Positions 37,636-48,773 of a stretch of DNA of 60,000 nt are shown here, piece after piece; position 1 is the stretch's first letter, and the number at the start of each line of letters is the position of its first letter. The DNA is from Bolinopsis microptera (taxonomy: Eukaryota; Ctenophora; Tentaculata; Lobata; Bolinopsidae), in assembly GCF_026151205.1 (NCBI RefSeq), contig NC_087072.1:7614084-7674083 (forward strand), in the 5' to 3' direction. The notes beneath the pieces were generated by a model. The model did no database searches. It saw only the letters and a list, made by a program, of their open reading frames with translations, and had not been told where the DNA came from. The position numbers and the translations under genes are program-made.

Positions 37636-37817
37636 ACCCGAATGAACATACGACTACCGTACCGTAGTCCTGAAGACATCGAATCGCTTGGATGAACCGG
37701 CAGATTGCCCCGTTTTTTGCATCATGATAGGAAATTTTTGTAGGAATACCGAATATGTTTATTTATCTGGTTTGATCTGAGAAATTTCTGAGACTGTTGC
37801 TTTTTACTCGTTGTCAC

Positions 37818-37823
37818 AATAAA
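37818..37823 (+). terminator. Polyadenylation signal candidate for SGT1
   Basis: AATAAA 183 nt after the SGT1 stop codon. Confidence 0.6.
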
Positions 37824-38039
37824 CTTTTTTGTTCACTAAATAACTATCTTTTAACGCATTTGTAGTATAAAAAGCATTCAATGTCATTACTGTGTCAACT
37901 TCACGTACGAACGTAACGTTATCTTACCTAAGCTATGATATTTACTGCGCGGCGTATATTGCACTGTTGCATTGCATGAGAAATTGAATAAGTTTGAGAG
38001 AAAACGTCAAACATTAGTCCACGGCTGTTCAGAACGTCG

Positions 38040-38360
38040 ATTTCTGCGATTCTAATTAGATAGGATTACCCTAGGATTCATCCTAGCGCGTCCGAGATAC
38101 CTCTGATTTTATCAATCCTAACGCCGATCCAGTCCCCCAGGATACCTCCGAGCGGCGATAGGATGTGTAAGTTCCGAGAGGCGATAGGATTTGCGCTCGG
38201 ACCCGATAGGAAATTAATAACCTATCGGATCCGAGCGCTAATCCTAGCGAAGCTAGGATTTAACAATTCCGAGTTCCGATAGGATTTGCTCTCGGACCCG
38301 ATAGGATACTCAAATCCTATAGGATCCGAGAGCGAATCCGAGAGGCGATAAAATTTCAAA
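38040..38360. repeat. Cluster of tandem hairpins with CGGACCCGATAGG motif
   Basis: Two well-formed inverted repeats about 95 bp apart: 38193-38210 with 38221-38238 (17 of 18 paired, 10-bp loop) and 38288-38307 with 38314-38333 (18 of 20 paired, 6-bp loop). Additional half-copies of CCGAGAGGCGATAGGAT and ATCCTAGCG surround them. No coding potential. Confidence 0.8.
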
Positions 38361-38539
38361 TATCAGGACCGATATAATTGGAAGACGACGCATATCTAAC
38401 TGTAGGTTGAAACTTCATGCTTTCTATCAGTTAACTTCAGGATCATATCATCGCTTTATCTTAAGTTGATCCACAGTTGCCTGCAGGCTACAACAACATG
38501 GAGGTTGTTTAGGTTAAATTAAGTAGATAAATGATAACT

Positions 38540-39735
38540 TGAAGCTAACTTGTAGTTCTCTATTAGAGTTAACTCTAGGATACCTTGTAGTACTCTTCAA
38601 GTTAACTTCAGGATACCTTGTAGTACTCTTCAAGTTAACTTCAGGATACGTTGTAGTACTCTTCAAGTTAACTTCAGGATACCTTATAGTACCCTTCAAG
38701 TTAACTTCAGGAATACCTTGTAGTACTCTTCAAGTTAACTTCAGGTTACCTTGTAGTACTTTTTGAGTTAACTCCAGGATACCTTGTAGTACTCTTCAGG
38801 TTAAGTTCAGGATACCTTGTAGTACTCTTCAAGTTAACTTCAGGATATAACCTTGTAGTACTTTTTGAGTTAACTCTAGGATACCTTGTAGTACTCTTCA
38901 AGTTAACTTCAGGATACCTTGTAGTACTCTTCAAGTTAACTTCAGGATACGTTGTAGTACTCTTCAAGTTAACTCCAGGATACCTTATAGTACCCTTCAA
39001 GTTAACTTCAGAATACCTTGTAGTACTCTTCAAGTTAACTTCAGGTTACCTTGTAGTACTTTTTGAGTTAACTCCAGGATACCTTGTAGTACTCTTCAAG
39101 TTAAGTTCAGGATATAACCTTGTAGTACTTTTTGAGTTAACTCTAGGATATTTTGTAGTACTCTTCAAGTCAACTTCAGGATAACTTATAGTACTCTTCA
39201 AGTTAACTTCAGGATACCTTGTAGTACTCTTCAAGTTAAGTTCAGGATACCTTGTAGTACTCTTCAAGTTAACTTCAGGATATAACCTTGTAGTACTTTT
39301 TGAGTTAACTCTAGGATACCTTGTAGTACTCTTCAAGTCAACTTCCGGATAACTTGTAGTACTCTTCAAGTTAAATCCAGGATACCTTGTAGTACTCTTC
39401 AAGTCAACTTCAGGATAACTTTTAGTACTTTTCAAGTTAAATCCAGGATACCTTGTAGTACTCTTCAAGTTAACTTCAGGTTACCTTGTAGTACTCTTCA
39501 AGTTAACTTCAGGATAACTTGTAGTACTTTTCAAGTTAAATCCAGGATACCTTGTAGTACTCTTCAAGTCAACTTCAGGATAACTTGTAGTACTTTTCAA
39601 GTTAAATCCAGGATAACTTGTAGTACTCTTCAAGTTAACTTCAGGTTACCTTGTAGTACTTTTTGAGTTAACTCTAGGATACCTTGTAGTACTCTTCAAG
39701 TCAACTTCAGGATAACTTGTAGTACTCTTCAAGTC
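38540..39735. repeat. 33-bp minisatellite, about 36 copies
   Basis: Unit close to CCTTGTAGTACTCTTCAAGT followed by TAACTTCAGGATA. A variant unit with TTTTTGAGTTAACTCTAGG recurs at about 38759, 38862, 39059, 39127, 39297 and 39659, hinting at block duplication. Since 33 is a multiple of three, long open frames appear on both strands (an 11-residue KSTTRYPEVNL period on the minus strand). Single-base indels, as near 38710, break the frame, and I do not call a gene. Confidence 0.93.
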
Positions 39736-40074
39736 AAGTCAAACATTAGTCTAGTCATCAATCTAATTCGCCATATTAATACTTAAAAGCTCCTTTCATG
39801 ATAAATTCAGTAATTAATCTACAGAAAGATCAGAAATCCTGAAAATATGGAGGTTTTACAGATTGTTTAAGATAGAATACATGCTTCAACAACGTGGCTA
39901 CTGGACACTGGTTATAGAACAGATGGTTCATGTCTCATGAAGATGTGTTTACATGATATTGGACATATAAATTAATGGTGCATATACATCTCTATCGGTA
40001 TGTTAAAAATCGGAAAATAATCACTAAAATTGCCACTTAGAAGTTAGAACTGAAAAGTAGTCAGTTGCCATCTT

Positions 40075-40094
40075 GGGGGGGGGGGGGGGGGGGG
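40075..40094 (+). repeat. Poly-G tract (20 G)
   Basis: Uninterrupted run of 20 G; a second run of 17 G is at 40250-40266, just before the 366-bp satellite. Lengths may be unreliable because homopolymers are error-prone in sequencing. Confidence 0.9.
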
Positions 40095-40296
40095 CAAAAT
40101 CGTCTTTTGAAATTGAATGTGGGACAATTTTGTAAAACTTAGCGTTAGAAACACACTTTTTTAGAGATCTTACCAGCGTATCCTCCTAAAAATCACCTGA
40201 ATTGTTCAATTTCAGGGAGGGGTGCCAAAAGGGGAGCGGCGCCAACGGAGGGGGGGGGGGGGGGGGCGCCAACAGGCAACGTTACGCCACTGGTCG

Positions 40297-43200
40297 GAGG
40301 AAGCTCAGAACAGAAAGCTTAACAAAACGAAAAGTTGTATTTTCAAAATTCTGTCCCATTTTCAAATATGAAATTTTCTGAACACAAATTTGACAGATTG
40401 GATAAAAATTTTGCCCAGAAACCAATTAGTCAGTTAATTTATGATGGTATGAAACCAAATTGAGGTACTGGGAGTCAAAATCCCGAATAAAATTGCAAAA
40501 TCATATTGACCCAATATCTGTCCCATTTTCAGTTTTTGAAGATGAAATTTCCAGGACCGAAATTTTACAGATTTGACTGATTTCTTCACCCGCAACCAAT
40601 TAGTAAGTCAACTATAGATGCCTTATGACACGACTGAGGTGCTGGAAGTTTGATATCGGTCGGAGGAAGTCCAGAGCAGAAAGCTTAACAAAACGAAAAG
40701 TTGTATTTTCAAAATTCTGTCCCATTTTCAAATATGAAATTTTCTGAACACAAATTTGACAGATTGGATGAAAATTTTGCCCAGAAACCAATTAGTCAGT
40801 TAATTTATGATGGTATGAAACCAAATTGAGGTACTGGGAGTCAAAATCCCGAATAAAATTGCAAAATCATATTGACCCAATATCTGTCCCATTTTCAGTT
40901 TTTGAAGATGAAATTTCCAGGACCGAAATTTTACAGATTTGACTGATTTCTTCACCCGCAACCAATTAGTAAGTCAACTATAGATGCCTTATGACACGAC
41001 TGAGGTGCTGGAAGTTTGATATCGGTCGAGGAAGTCCAGAGCAGAAAGCTTAACAAAACGAAAAGTTGTATTTTCAAAATTCTGTCCCATTTTCAAATAT
41101 GAAATTTTCTGAACACAAATTTGACAGATTGGATGAAAATTTTGCCCAGAAACCAATTAGTCAGTTAATTTATGATGGTATGAAACCAAATTGAGGTACT
41201 GGGAGTCAAAATCCCGAAAAAAATTGCAAAATCATATTGACCCAATATCTGTCCCATTTTCAGTTTTTGAAGATGAAATTTCCAGGACCGAAATTTTACA
41301 GATTTGACTGATTTCTTCACCCGCAACCAATTAGTAAGTCAACTATAGATGCCTTATGACACGACTGAGGTGCTGGAAGTTTGATATCGGTCGGAGGAAG
41401 TCCAGAGCAGAAAGCTTAACAAAACGAAAAGTTGTATTTTCAAAATTCTGTCCCATTTTCAAATATGAAATTTTCTGAACACAAATTTGACAGATTGGAT
41501 GAAAATTTTGCCCAGAAACCAATTAGTCAGTTAATTTATGATGGTATGAAACCAAATTGAGGTACTGGGAGTCAAAATCCCGAATAAAATTGCAAAATCA
41601 TATTGACCCAATATCTGTCCCATTTTCAGTTTTTGAAGATGAAATTTCCAGGACCGAAATTTTACAGATTTGACTGATTTCTTCACCCGCAACCAATTAG
41701 TAAGTCAACTATAGATGCCTTATGACACGACTGAGGTGCTGGAAGTTTGATATCGGTCGGAGGAAGTCCAGAGCAGAAAGCTTAACAAAACGAAAAGTTG
41801 TATTTTCAAAATTCTGTCCCATTTTCAAATATGAAATTTTCTGAACACAAATTTGACAGATTGGATGAAAATTTTGCCCAGAAACCAATTAGTCAGTTAA
41901 TTTATGATGGTATGAAACCAAATTGAGGTACTGGGAGTCAAAATCCCGAATAAAATTGCAAAATCATATTGACCCAATATCTGTCCCATTTTCAGTTTTT
42001 GAAGATGAAATTTCCAGGACCGAAATTTTACAGATTTGACTGATTTCTTCACCTGCAACCAATTAGTAAGTCAACTATAGATGCCTTATGACACGACTGA
42101 GGTGCTGGAAGTTTGATATCGGTCGGAGGAAGTCCAGAGCAGAAAGCTTAACAAAACGAAAAGTTGTATTTTCAAAATTCTGTCCCATTTTCAAATATGA
42201 AATTTTCTGAACACAAATTTGACAGATTGGATGAAAATTTTGCCCAGAAACCAATTAGTCAGTTAATTTATGATGGTATGAAACCAAATTGAGGTACTGG
42301 GAGTCAAAATCCCGAATAAAATTGCAAAATCATATTGACCCAATATCTGTCCCATTTTCAGTTTTTGAAGATGAAATTTCCAGGACCGAAATTTTACAGA
42401 TTTGACTGATTTCTTCACCCGCAACCAATTAGTAAGTCAACTATAGATGCCTTATGACACGACTGAGGTGCTGGAAGTTTGATATCGGTCGGAGGAAGTC
42501 CAGAGCAGAAAGCTTAACAAAACGAAAAGTTGTATTTTCAAAATTCTGTCCCATTTTCAAATATGAAATTTTCTGAACACAAATTTGACAGATTGGATGA
42601 AAATTTTGCCCAGAAACCAATTAGTCAGTTAATTTATGATGGTATGAAACCAAAATGAGGTACTGGGAGTCAAATCCCGAAAAAAATTGCAAAATCATAT
42701 TGACCCAATATCTGTCCCATTTTCAGTTTTTGAAGATGAAATTTCCAGAACCGAAATTTTACAGATTTGACTGATTTATTCACCCGCAACCAATTAGTAA
42801 GTCAACTATAGATGCCTTATGACACGACTGAGGTGCTGGAAGTTTGATATCGGTCGGAGGAAGTCCAGAGCAGAAAGCTTAACAAAACGAAAAGTTGTAT
42901 TTTCAAAATTCTGTCCCATTTTCAAATATGAAATTTTCTGAACACAAATTTGACAGATTGGATGAAAATTTTGCCCAGAAACCAATTAGTCAGTTAATTT
43001 ATGATGGTATGAAACCAAAATGAGGTACTGGGAGTCAAATCCCGAAAAAAATTGCAAAATCATATTGACCCAATATCTGTCCCATTTTCAGTTTTTGAAG
43101 ATGAAATTTCCAGAACCGAAATTTTACAGATTTGACTGATTTATTCACCCGCAACCAATTAGTAAGTCAACTATAGATGCCTTATGACACGACTGAGGTG

Positions 43201-44275
43201 CTGGAAGTTTGATATCGGTCGGAGGAAGTCCAGAGCAGAAAGCTTAACAAAACGAAAAGTTGTATTTTCAAAATTCTGTCCCATTTTCAAATATGAAATT
43301 TTCTGAACACAAATTTGACAGATTGGATGAAAATTTTGCCCAGAAACCAATTAGTCAGTTAATTTATGATGGTATGAAACCAAATTGAGGTACTGGGAGT
43401 CAAAATCCCGAAAAAAATTGCAAAATCATATTGACCCAATATCTGTCCCATTTTCAGTTTTTGAAGATGAAATTTCCAGGACCGAAATTTTACAGATTTG
43501 ACTGATTTCTTCACCCGCAACCAATTAGTAAGTCAACTATAGATGCCTTATGACACGACTGAGGTGCTGGAAGTTTGATATCGGTCGGAGGAAGTCCAGA
43601 GCAGAAAGCTTAACAAAACGAAAAGTTGTATTTTCAAAATTCTGTCCCATTTTCAAATATGAAATTTTCTGAACACAAATTTGACAGATTGGATGAAAAT
43701 TTTGCCCAGAAACCAATTAGTCAGTTAATTTATGATGGTATGAAACCAAATTGAGGTACTGGGAGTCAAAATCCCGAAAAAAATTGCAAAATCATATTGA
43801 CCCAATATCTGTCCCATTTTCAGTTTTTGAAGATGAAATTTCCAGGACCGAAATTTTACAGATTTGACTGATTTCTTCACCCGCAACCAATTAGTAAGTC
43901 AACTATAGATGCCTTATGACACGACTGAGGTGCTGGAAGTTTGATATCGGTCGGAGGAAGTCCAGAGCAGAAAGCTTAACAAAACGAAAAGTTGTATTTT
44001 CAAAATTCTGTCCCATTTTCAAATATGAAATTTTCTGAACACAAATTTGACAGATTGGATGAAAATTTTGCCCAGAAACCAATTAGTCAGTTAATTTATG
44101 ATGGTATGAAACCAAATTGAGGTACTGGGAGTCAAAATCCCGAAAAAAATTGCAAAATCATATTGACCCAATATCTGTCCCATTTTCAGTTTTTGAAGAT
44201 GAAATTTCCAGAACCAAAATTTTACAGATTTGACTGATTTCTTCACCCGCAACCAATTAGTAAGTCAACTATAGA
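40297..44275. repeat. 365-366-bp dimeric satellite, about 10.9 copies
   Basis: Units begin at GAGGAAGTCCAGAGC at 40297, 40663, 41028, 41394, 41760, 42126, 42492, 42857, 43222, 43588 and 43954. Each unit holds two diverged half-units of about 180 bp, both starting TGTCCCATTTTCA and both containing ACCAATTAGT, so this is a higher-order dimer. Copies are nearly identical. Those starting at 42492 and 42857 share private changes (CCAAAATGAGG, GATTTATTCACC), showing recent local duplication. No coding potential. Confidence 0.95.
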
Positions 44276-44278
44276 TTA

Positions 44279-45009
44279 GAAGCTAGCAGAGAAAAACTCA
44301 TTCATTCTGATCGTATTGTGTAAATACCGTAAGTGGTTCCCCTTCACGTTAATACTTATCTTCTATTTTTAAGGGAATTGTTAATGTATTCACTAGGGAT
44401 TCCATAAATTACTTACGCCTCGTTGTGAAGTCCACACGAGGCAACATGTTATTCAACATGGCCTAGACTTACAGGAATCTATTCACAGAAAAGCAGACAA
44501 GCATACGCAAGCAACACAACAACTCTTGTGACTTGACCATGGTTCAGATTTCAGATCAATGACTTGAGCCTCAATGTTCGCAGCAAATAACACACTGCTG
44601 CGATGGCGAATGGTAATATATGTAATGGAAGCTAGCAGAGAAAAACTCATTTATTCTGATCGTATTGTGTAAATACCGTAAGTGGTTCCCCTTCACGTTA
44701 ATACTTTTCTTCTATTTTTAAGGGAATTGTTAATGTATTCACTAGCGATTCCATAAATTACTTACGCCTCGTTGTGAAGTCCACACGAGGCAACATGTTA
44801 TTCAACATGGCCTAGATTGACGCGTATACAACAGCTCTGCTAACCAATCAGCTTACAGGAATCTATTCACAGAAAAGCAGACAAGCATACGCAAGCAACA
44901 CAACAACGCTTGTGACTTGACCATGGTTCAGATTTCAGATCAATGACTTGAGCCTCAATGTTCGCAGCAAATAACACACTGCTGCGATGGCGAATGGTAA
45001 TATATGTAA
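44279..45009. repeat. Two-copy tandem duplication (349 and 382 bp)
   Basis: Copy 1 at 44279-44627 and copy 2 at 44628-45009 both start GAAGCTAGCAGAG and end GGTAATATATGTAA. Copy 1 lacks about 36 bp (TTGACGCGTATACAACAGCT and what follows) present near 44817-44852. Both contain a small stem GCCTCGT/ACGAGGC. The block directly follows the 366-bp satellite. Confidence 0.9.
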
Positions 45010-47724
45010 CTGTAAGGGTATTCAGTGGTGTAGTTATCTATATTACAAACCGTCTACGCTTAACAATGTGAAGAGTCGCTAGACAAGAGTGTTTAATATA
45101 TGTCACTAATCATGGGTTGTGATGCAAATATGGGTCTTATACGTCTGACTAATTCATCATTAAAGAGCAGAGGTATTTTATACATATAGTACAAGAATCA
45201 AGATATAAGCTGTGAAATAACTTAAAATTTTATGTCGATACAGCGTACTTTAATTCTTATGGTCAGTTTCTTTTTATAAAATTTAAATTAAATAGCATCG
45301 ATTCTTCAATTGTTCAAGTTTCTGTTGTATTTTTGATCTTATCCATTGAGCATCCTTTGATCCTTAGTAACAGTGAACTATTTTTATTTTTCAATGTGGT
45401 AGTGGTAATTTTCCAGATTTCATTCACACACTAAAATTAACCTACATGTTGATTTATGTCAGGGGACCCTTTCAATTAACAGATGTACGTGTAACGGTGT
45501 TACTACGACAGTGACTTGTCCTCAACAGCTATAAGAGATGACCATTGACCACTATCCCTCCTGCACCCTGCACCCTGCACCCTCCTGACTCTAATGTCAG
45601 CTAATACTGTTCAGGTCAGTCAGTTGATGCTTGCTTTCTGATTTAGATGCATGTTAACTTCCGACTTTTGTTGTTTATATCTTAGTTGATATAGGTAAAA
45701 TCTATTGAACTTTAGTGGGTTTAGCTATTTTAAGCCCCCACCCCCAATCATGATTTTATTATAAAAGGTTTTTTTTTATTGAGAGAGGTTTTTTAGAGAG
45801 GCTGCATGATAGTGCCAAGCTTGACCAGTTCAAAAGTTTTTTTTTCTGTTTCCCCACGGCCCACAGTCCGGTGTGTGCTAACTACTGCTATCCATCGGAT
45901 CTTCAGAGTATTTGTCGACCCGATAGCATTTAGGGAGTCATAACAGTATCTATAGTAGTTTTGCTCATCGTTGAACACGAGGAAATATTATTTACAAGCT
46001 TCCCTAATTATTGCCGTGAGTTTTGTCTAATAGACAGTGCAATAGCCAGGAAGCTTTATTATAAATGGCTTTTAATGAGTAAAACTTCATAATAATCTTC
46101 ACTACTAAACATTTCACTACTAAACATGATGTTATGCGGCACCCCAATATTATAGAGGATGTGTGTATTAGTGGTATTATAGAGGTTTATTCAAGAAGGA
46201 GATGAGAGATACACATGGCAAAAATTAGACATAGAGTTTCATTTTTTAACGCAGGAGCCTGTACTTCCAGGATTCATCAGATATTATCTAAAAAAGTTTA
46301 TGATACAAACATCAATAAATATTGATCAAATGAAATTTTTAAATCGGGGACTACTAAAAATCCCTAAATTTAAAATCGTAATCAAGAGTCAAACAATTTA
46401 ATAAAAGTAACAGGGGTTTAAATAAGTTATTGGATCGCAGATAGTTGCCGGTTCCCTTTCCAGAAACCGAAGAAGTAATGAAATTATAAATATAAGATAT
46501 TTTAGCGATTAAAGGTAATTGTCATCGGAAGTCAGGGTTTGAGTATCATAAGAATGCATGATCATTGATCACCATTCACCATGCCTTATCATCACCCATT
46601 CATCTATGTGTTCTATGGCTAGATGAGATGAATATGTCTAATAATGAAGACTATAATATGTGGAACTAGAAGTGACTAATTCCGAAACGGAATTAACAAA
46701 AATGGTAAATGTCAGTAGGTCTCTTTCTGGCTTGATAAATAGGCTGTTTCTTATTTAAAACCCGAGTGTCAAATGAAATAATAAAACATTTTTGTTGCAT
46801 ATTCGATAACTTCATTGTCTGAACATGACTCCAGAAGTGTTTTAACGCATAATTAAAAAATGTCAGCATATGCATGTCTCTTTTGCTTCAATAAGGCGTT
46901 GGATCAAAATTTTATAGAAGCCTTAATCAGCAAAAACTTGCGTTTGGCTACAAGATAGTGCAGTGCAAGTGTTGAGTAAATATAACGGCAACTATTTATT
47001 ATTCCCATTTCATCAGGATTTCAGACAATGCCTCTTCAAGAAGAGAGGTGAAAATGTTGCATAAAGCCCTGTATAAGTATAACACATTACCAGCAAGGAA
47101 AAGTACAAAATAATCCAGGAATATGTAGATAGTTGGTTAGTTGACAAATGTCATATGAATTTTAATTAAACAATCTGTTATTGTCAATTTTCCTCGCGAT
47201 ATTATTAATATAATATATTATGTAACACTAACAAATCCGACAAAATCAGGGTAAAAACAAAACGGATCTGAGTAACAAACTCAAAATAATGCGCTATAGT
47301 AAATCGTAATAAAGTTCAAATACAGTACTTCTCTGAATTTGATGATTTGATTTGCTCATTTAGTATTCTTGTCCTTAAACGAGGAGGGTGAGCATATATA
47401 AGGCTTCTTTTGATTCAACCCACTTGTTTAATGTTGACAATGGTTGCTGTAGTGATACTTGTTGCTATAGTGATACCCCGTAATGGTCAAATTGTTGTCT
47501 GTTGCATCCCGTTTCCTTCGTTTACCGTGTTCGGTAAGTCCGCTTCTACCACTATGACACCTGAAGTGGAGTGGTAATAAGGTGCACTTTATTCAAATCA
47601 TTTGGGTAAATATAGCAAAGTGTAACAGACTGGGCAGATGAAAATATTTGAGCAAACATGCCAGGAATTTTTATAATTTGGGTCAAAGAAGCGTGTATTG
47701 GGATGTACCTTCCCCAACCCCATA
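45010..47724. other. Gene-poor interval
   Basis: AT-rich sequence with a few CTGCACC repeats near 45566-45590 and short homopolymers. I see no exon, RNA gene or mobile element that I can support. Confidence 0.5.
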
Positions 47725-48773
47725 CTACGGGTTATTACCGTTGTTAGTGCCAGACCTGCCAGTGTTCGGTGCGAGTACATAAGATATATTCTCCCAGTTG
47801 ATCTTGGACCAAAGAAACCGTCTAAAACTGGGAACTGTCAAACTGTAGATGTAAAAGTTGCTGATGGTATTGAGGGAGAGAAAGGACACGGCCACCCTGA
47901 AGTAGCCGGTGTGGAAAAAACTGTCCGGCTCAAACGAAGATTGCGCAAAACGATATACCGCGTACGGTAACACTGAAAATGAGTAGATAGAAGCCGTAAG
48001 AACAGATAACAAGATACCCTGCCATCTTCTCGTGCCTCCACTTCTTTGAGCCACCCTCCTGGCTTTGCAGAGGTACAACACCAGCGGCACAGTAGACATG
48101 GCTGTCATGAAAGTGGGCAGGTAAATGAGTATAGAAGTCATTAGTGGAAGGAGCCATCTCCAAGTGGCGGAGTTGAAGGCATAATCGCAGAGGAATATTC
48201 TCTGGTCAAACATTACATCATTACTGTCCACGATTAGAAACATTATTGGCAGACCCAGTGAGAAAACCCAAATGGATAAGCACATAATATGGGCCTTCTC
48301 GGCGGTAAAAGATCTCTGTTTGTTAGGTGCCTTGAGCAGCAGAAGTCTGCTTGTAGTCATAGCGCAGATGAGCATGATGCTCGCTGAGTTAGCACAGTAC
48401 ACGGCGTAGGGCGCAAAGTAGCACCACGTGCTTCCCAACACCCAATCATCGAACATGAGAGACACCATGACTGGTATAACATTGTTGGTAGCGACCAGTA
48501 TGTCACACACTGCTATGTGCTGGATCACCACCGTAATAAACTCGTGCAGCCGGAACGCTCGGTACTTTATAGACGCTATCAAGATGGTCGTGTCGCCGAT
48601 GAGAGAGGAGAGGACGACGAACACGTAGTAGCTAGTCCATAGGTATCTGACACCGTCGTTTGGTATTCCGTAGAGGGTTTTGTTTGAGAAGTTGTTGTTG
48701 AGCAGTTCAGCAGGGAGACGACTGTGAGAGGGGATCAGGACTGCCAGGGCTAGGTTGGTTATCCTGCTAGATC
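47725..48773 (-). CDS. Rhodopsin-class (class A) G-protein-coupled receptor exon
   Basis: Open frame of about 350 codons containing seven hydrophobic segments in GPCR order, with stop at 47725. Numbering on the full open frame: TM1 near 60-84 with GDTTILI (Asp where GN is usual); TM2 with VCDILVATN; Cys132 at the top of TM3 and Cys210 in the second extracellular loop, for the standard disulfide; TSR (155-157) in place of DRY; TM6 with SVLPY (281-285); TM7 ending ISNFYIY in place of NPxxY. NFSNKT before TM1 is a likely N-glycosylation region. There is no in-frame ATG before TM1, so the start must lie on an upstream exon; a good 3' splice site (CCACGACAG) sits at 48774. An orphan receptor; ligand unknown. 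Confidence 0.78.

Noticed and set aside
38514-39468. 95- and 140-codon repetitive frames
   Set aside because: Products of a 33-bp minisatellite whose length is a multiple of three; the frame is broken by single-base indels.
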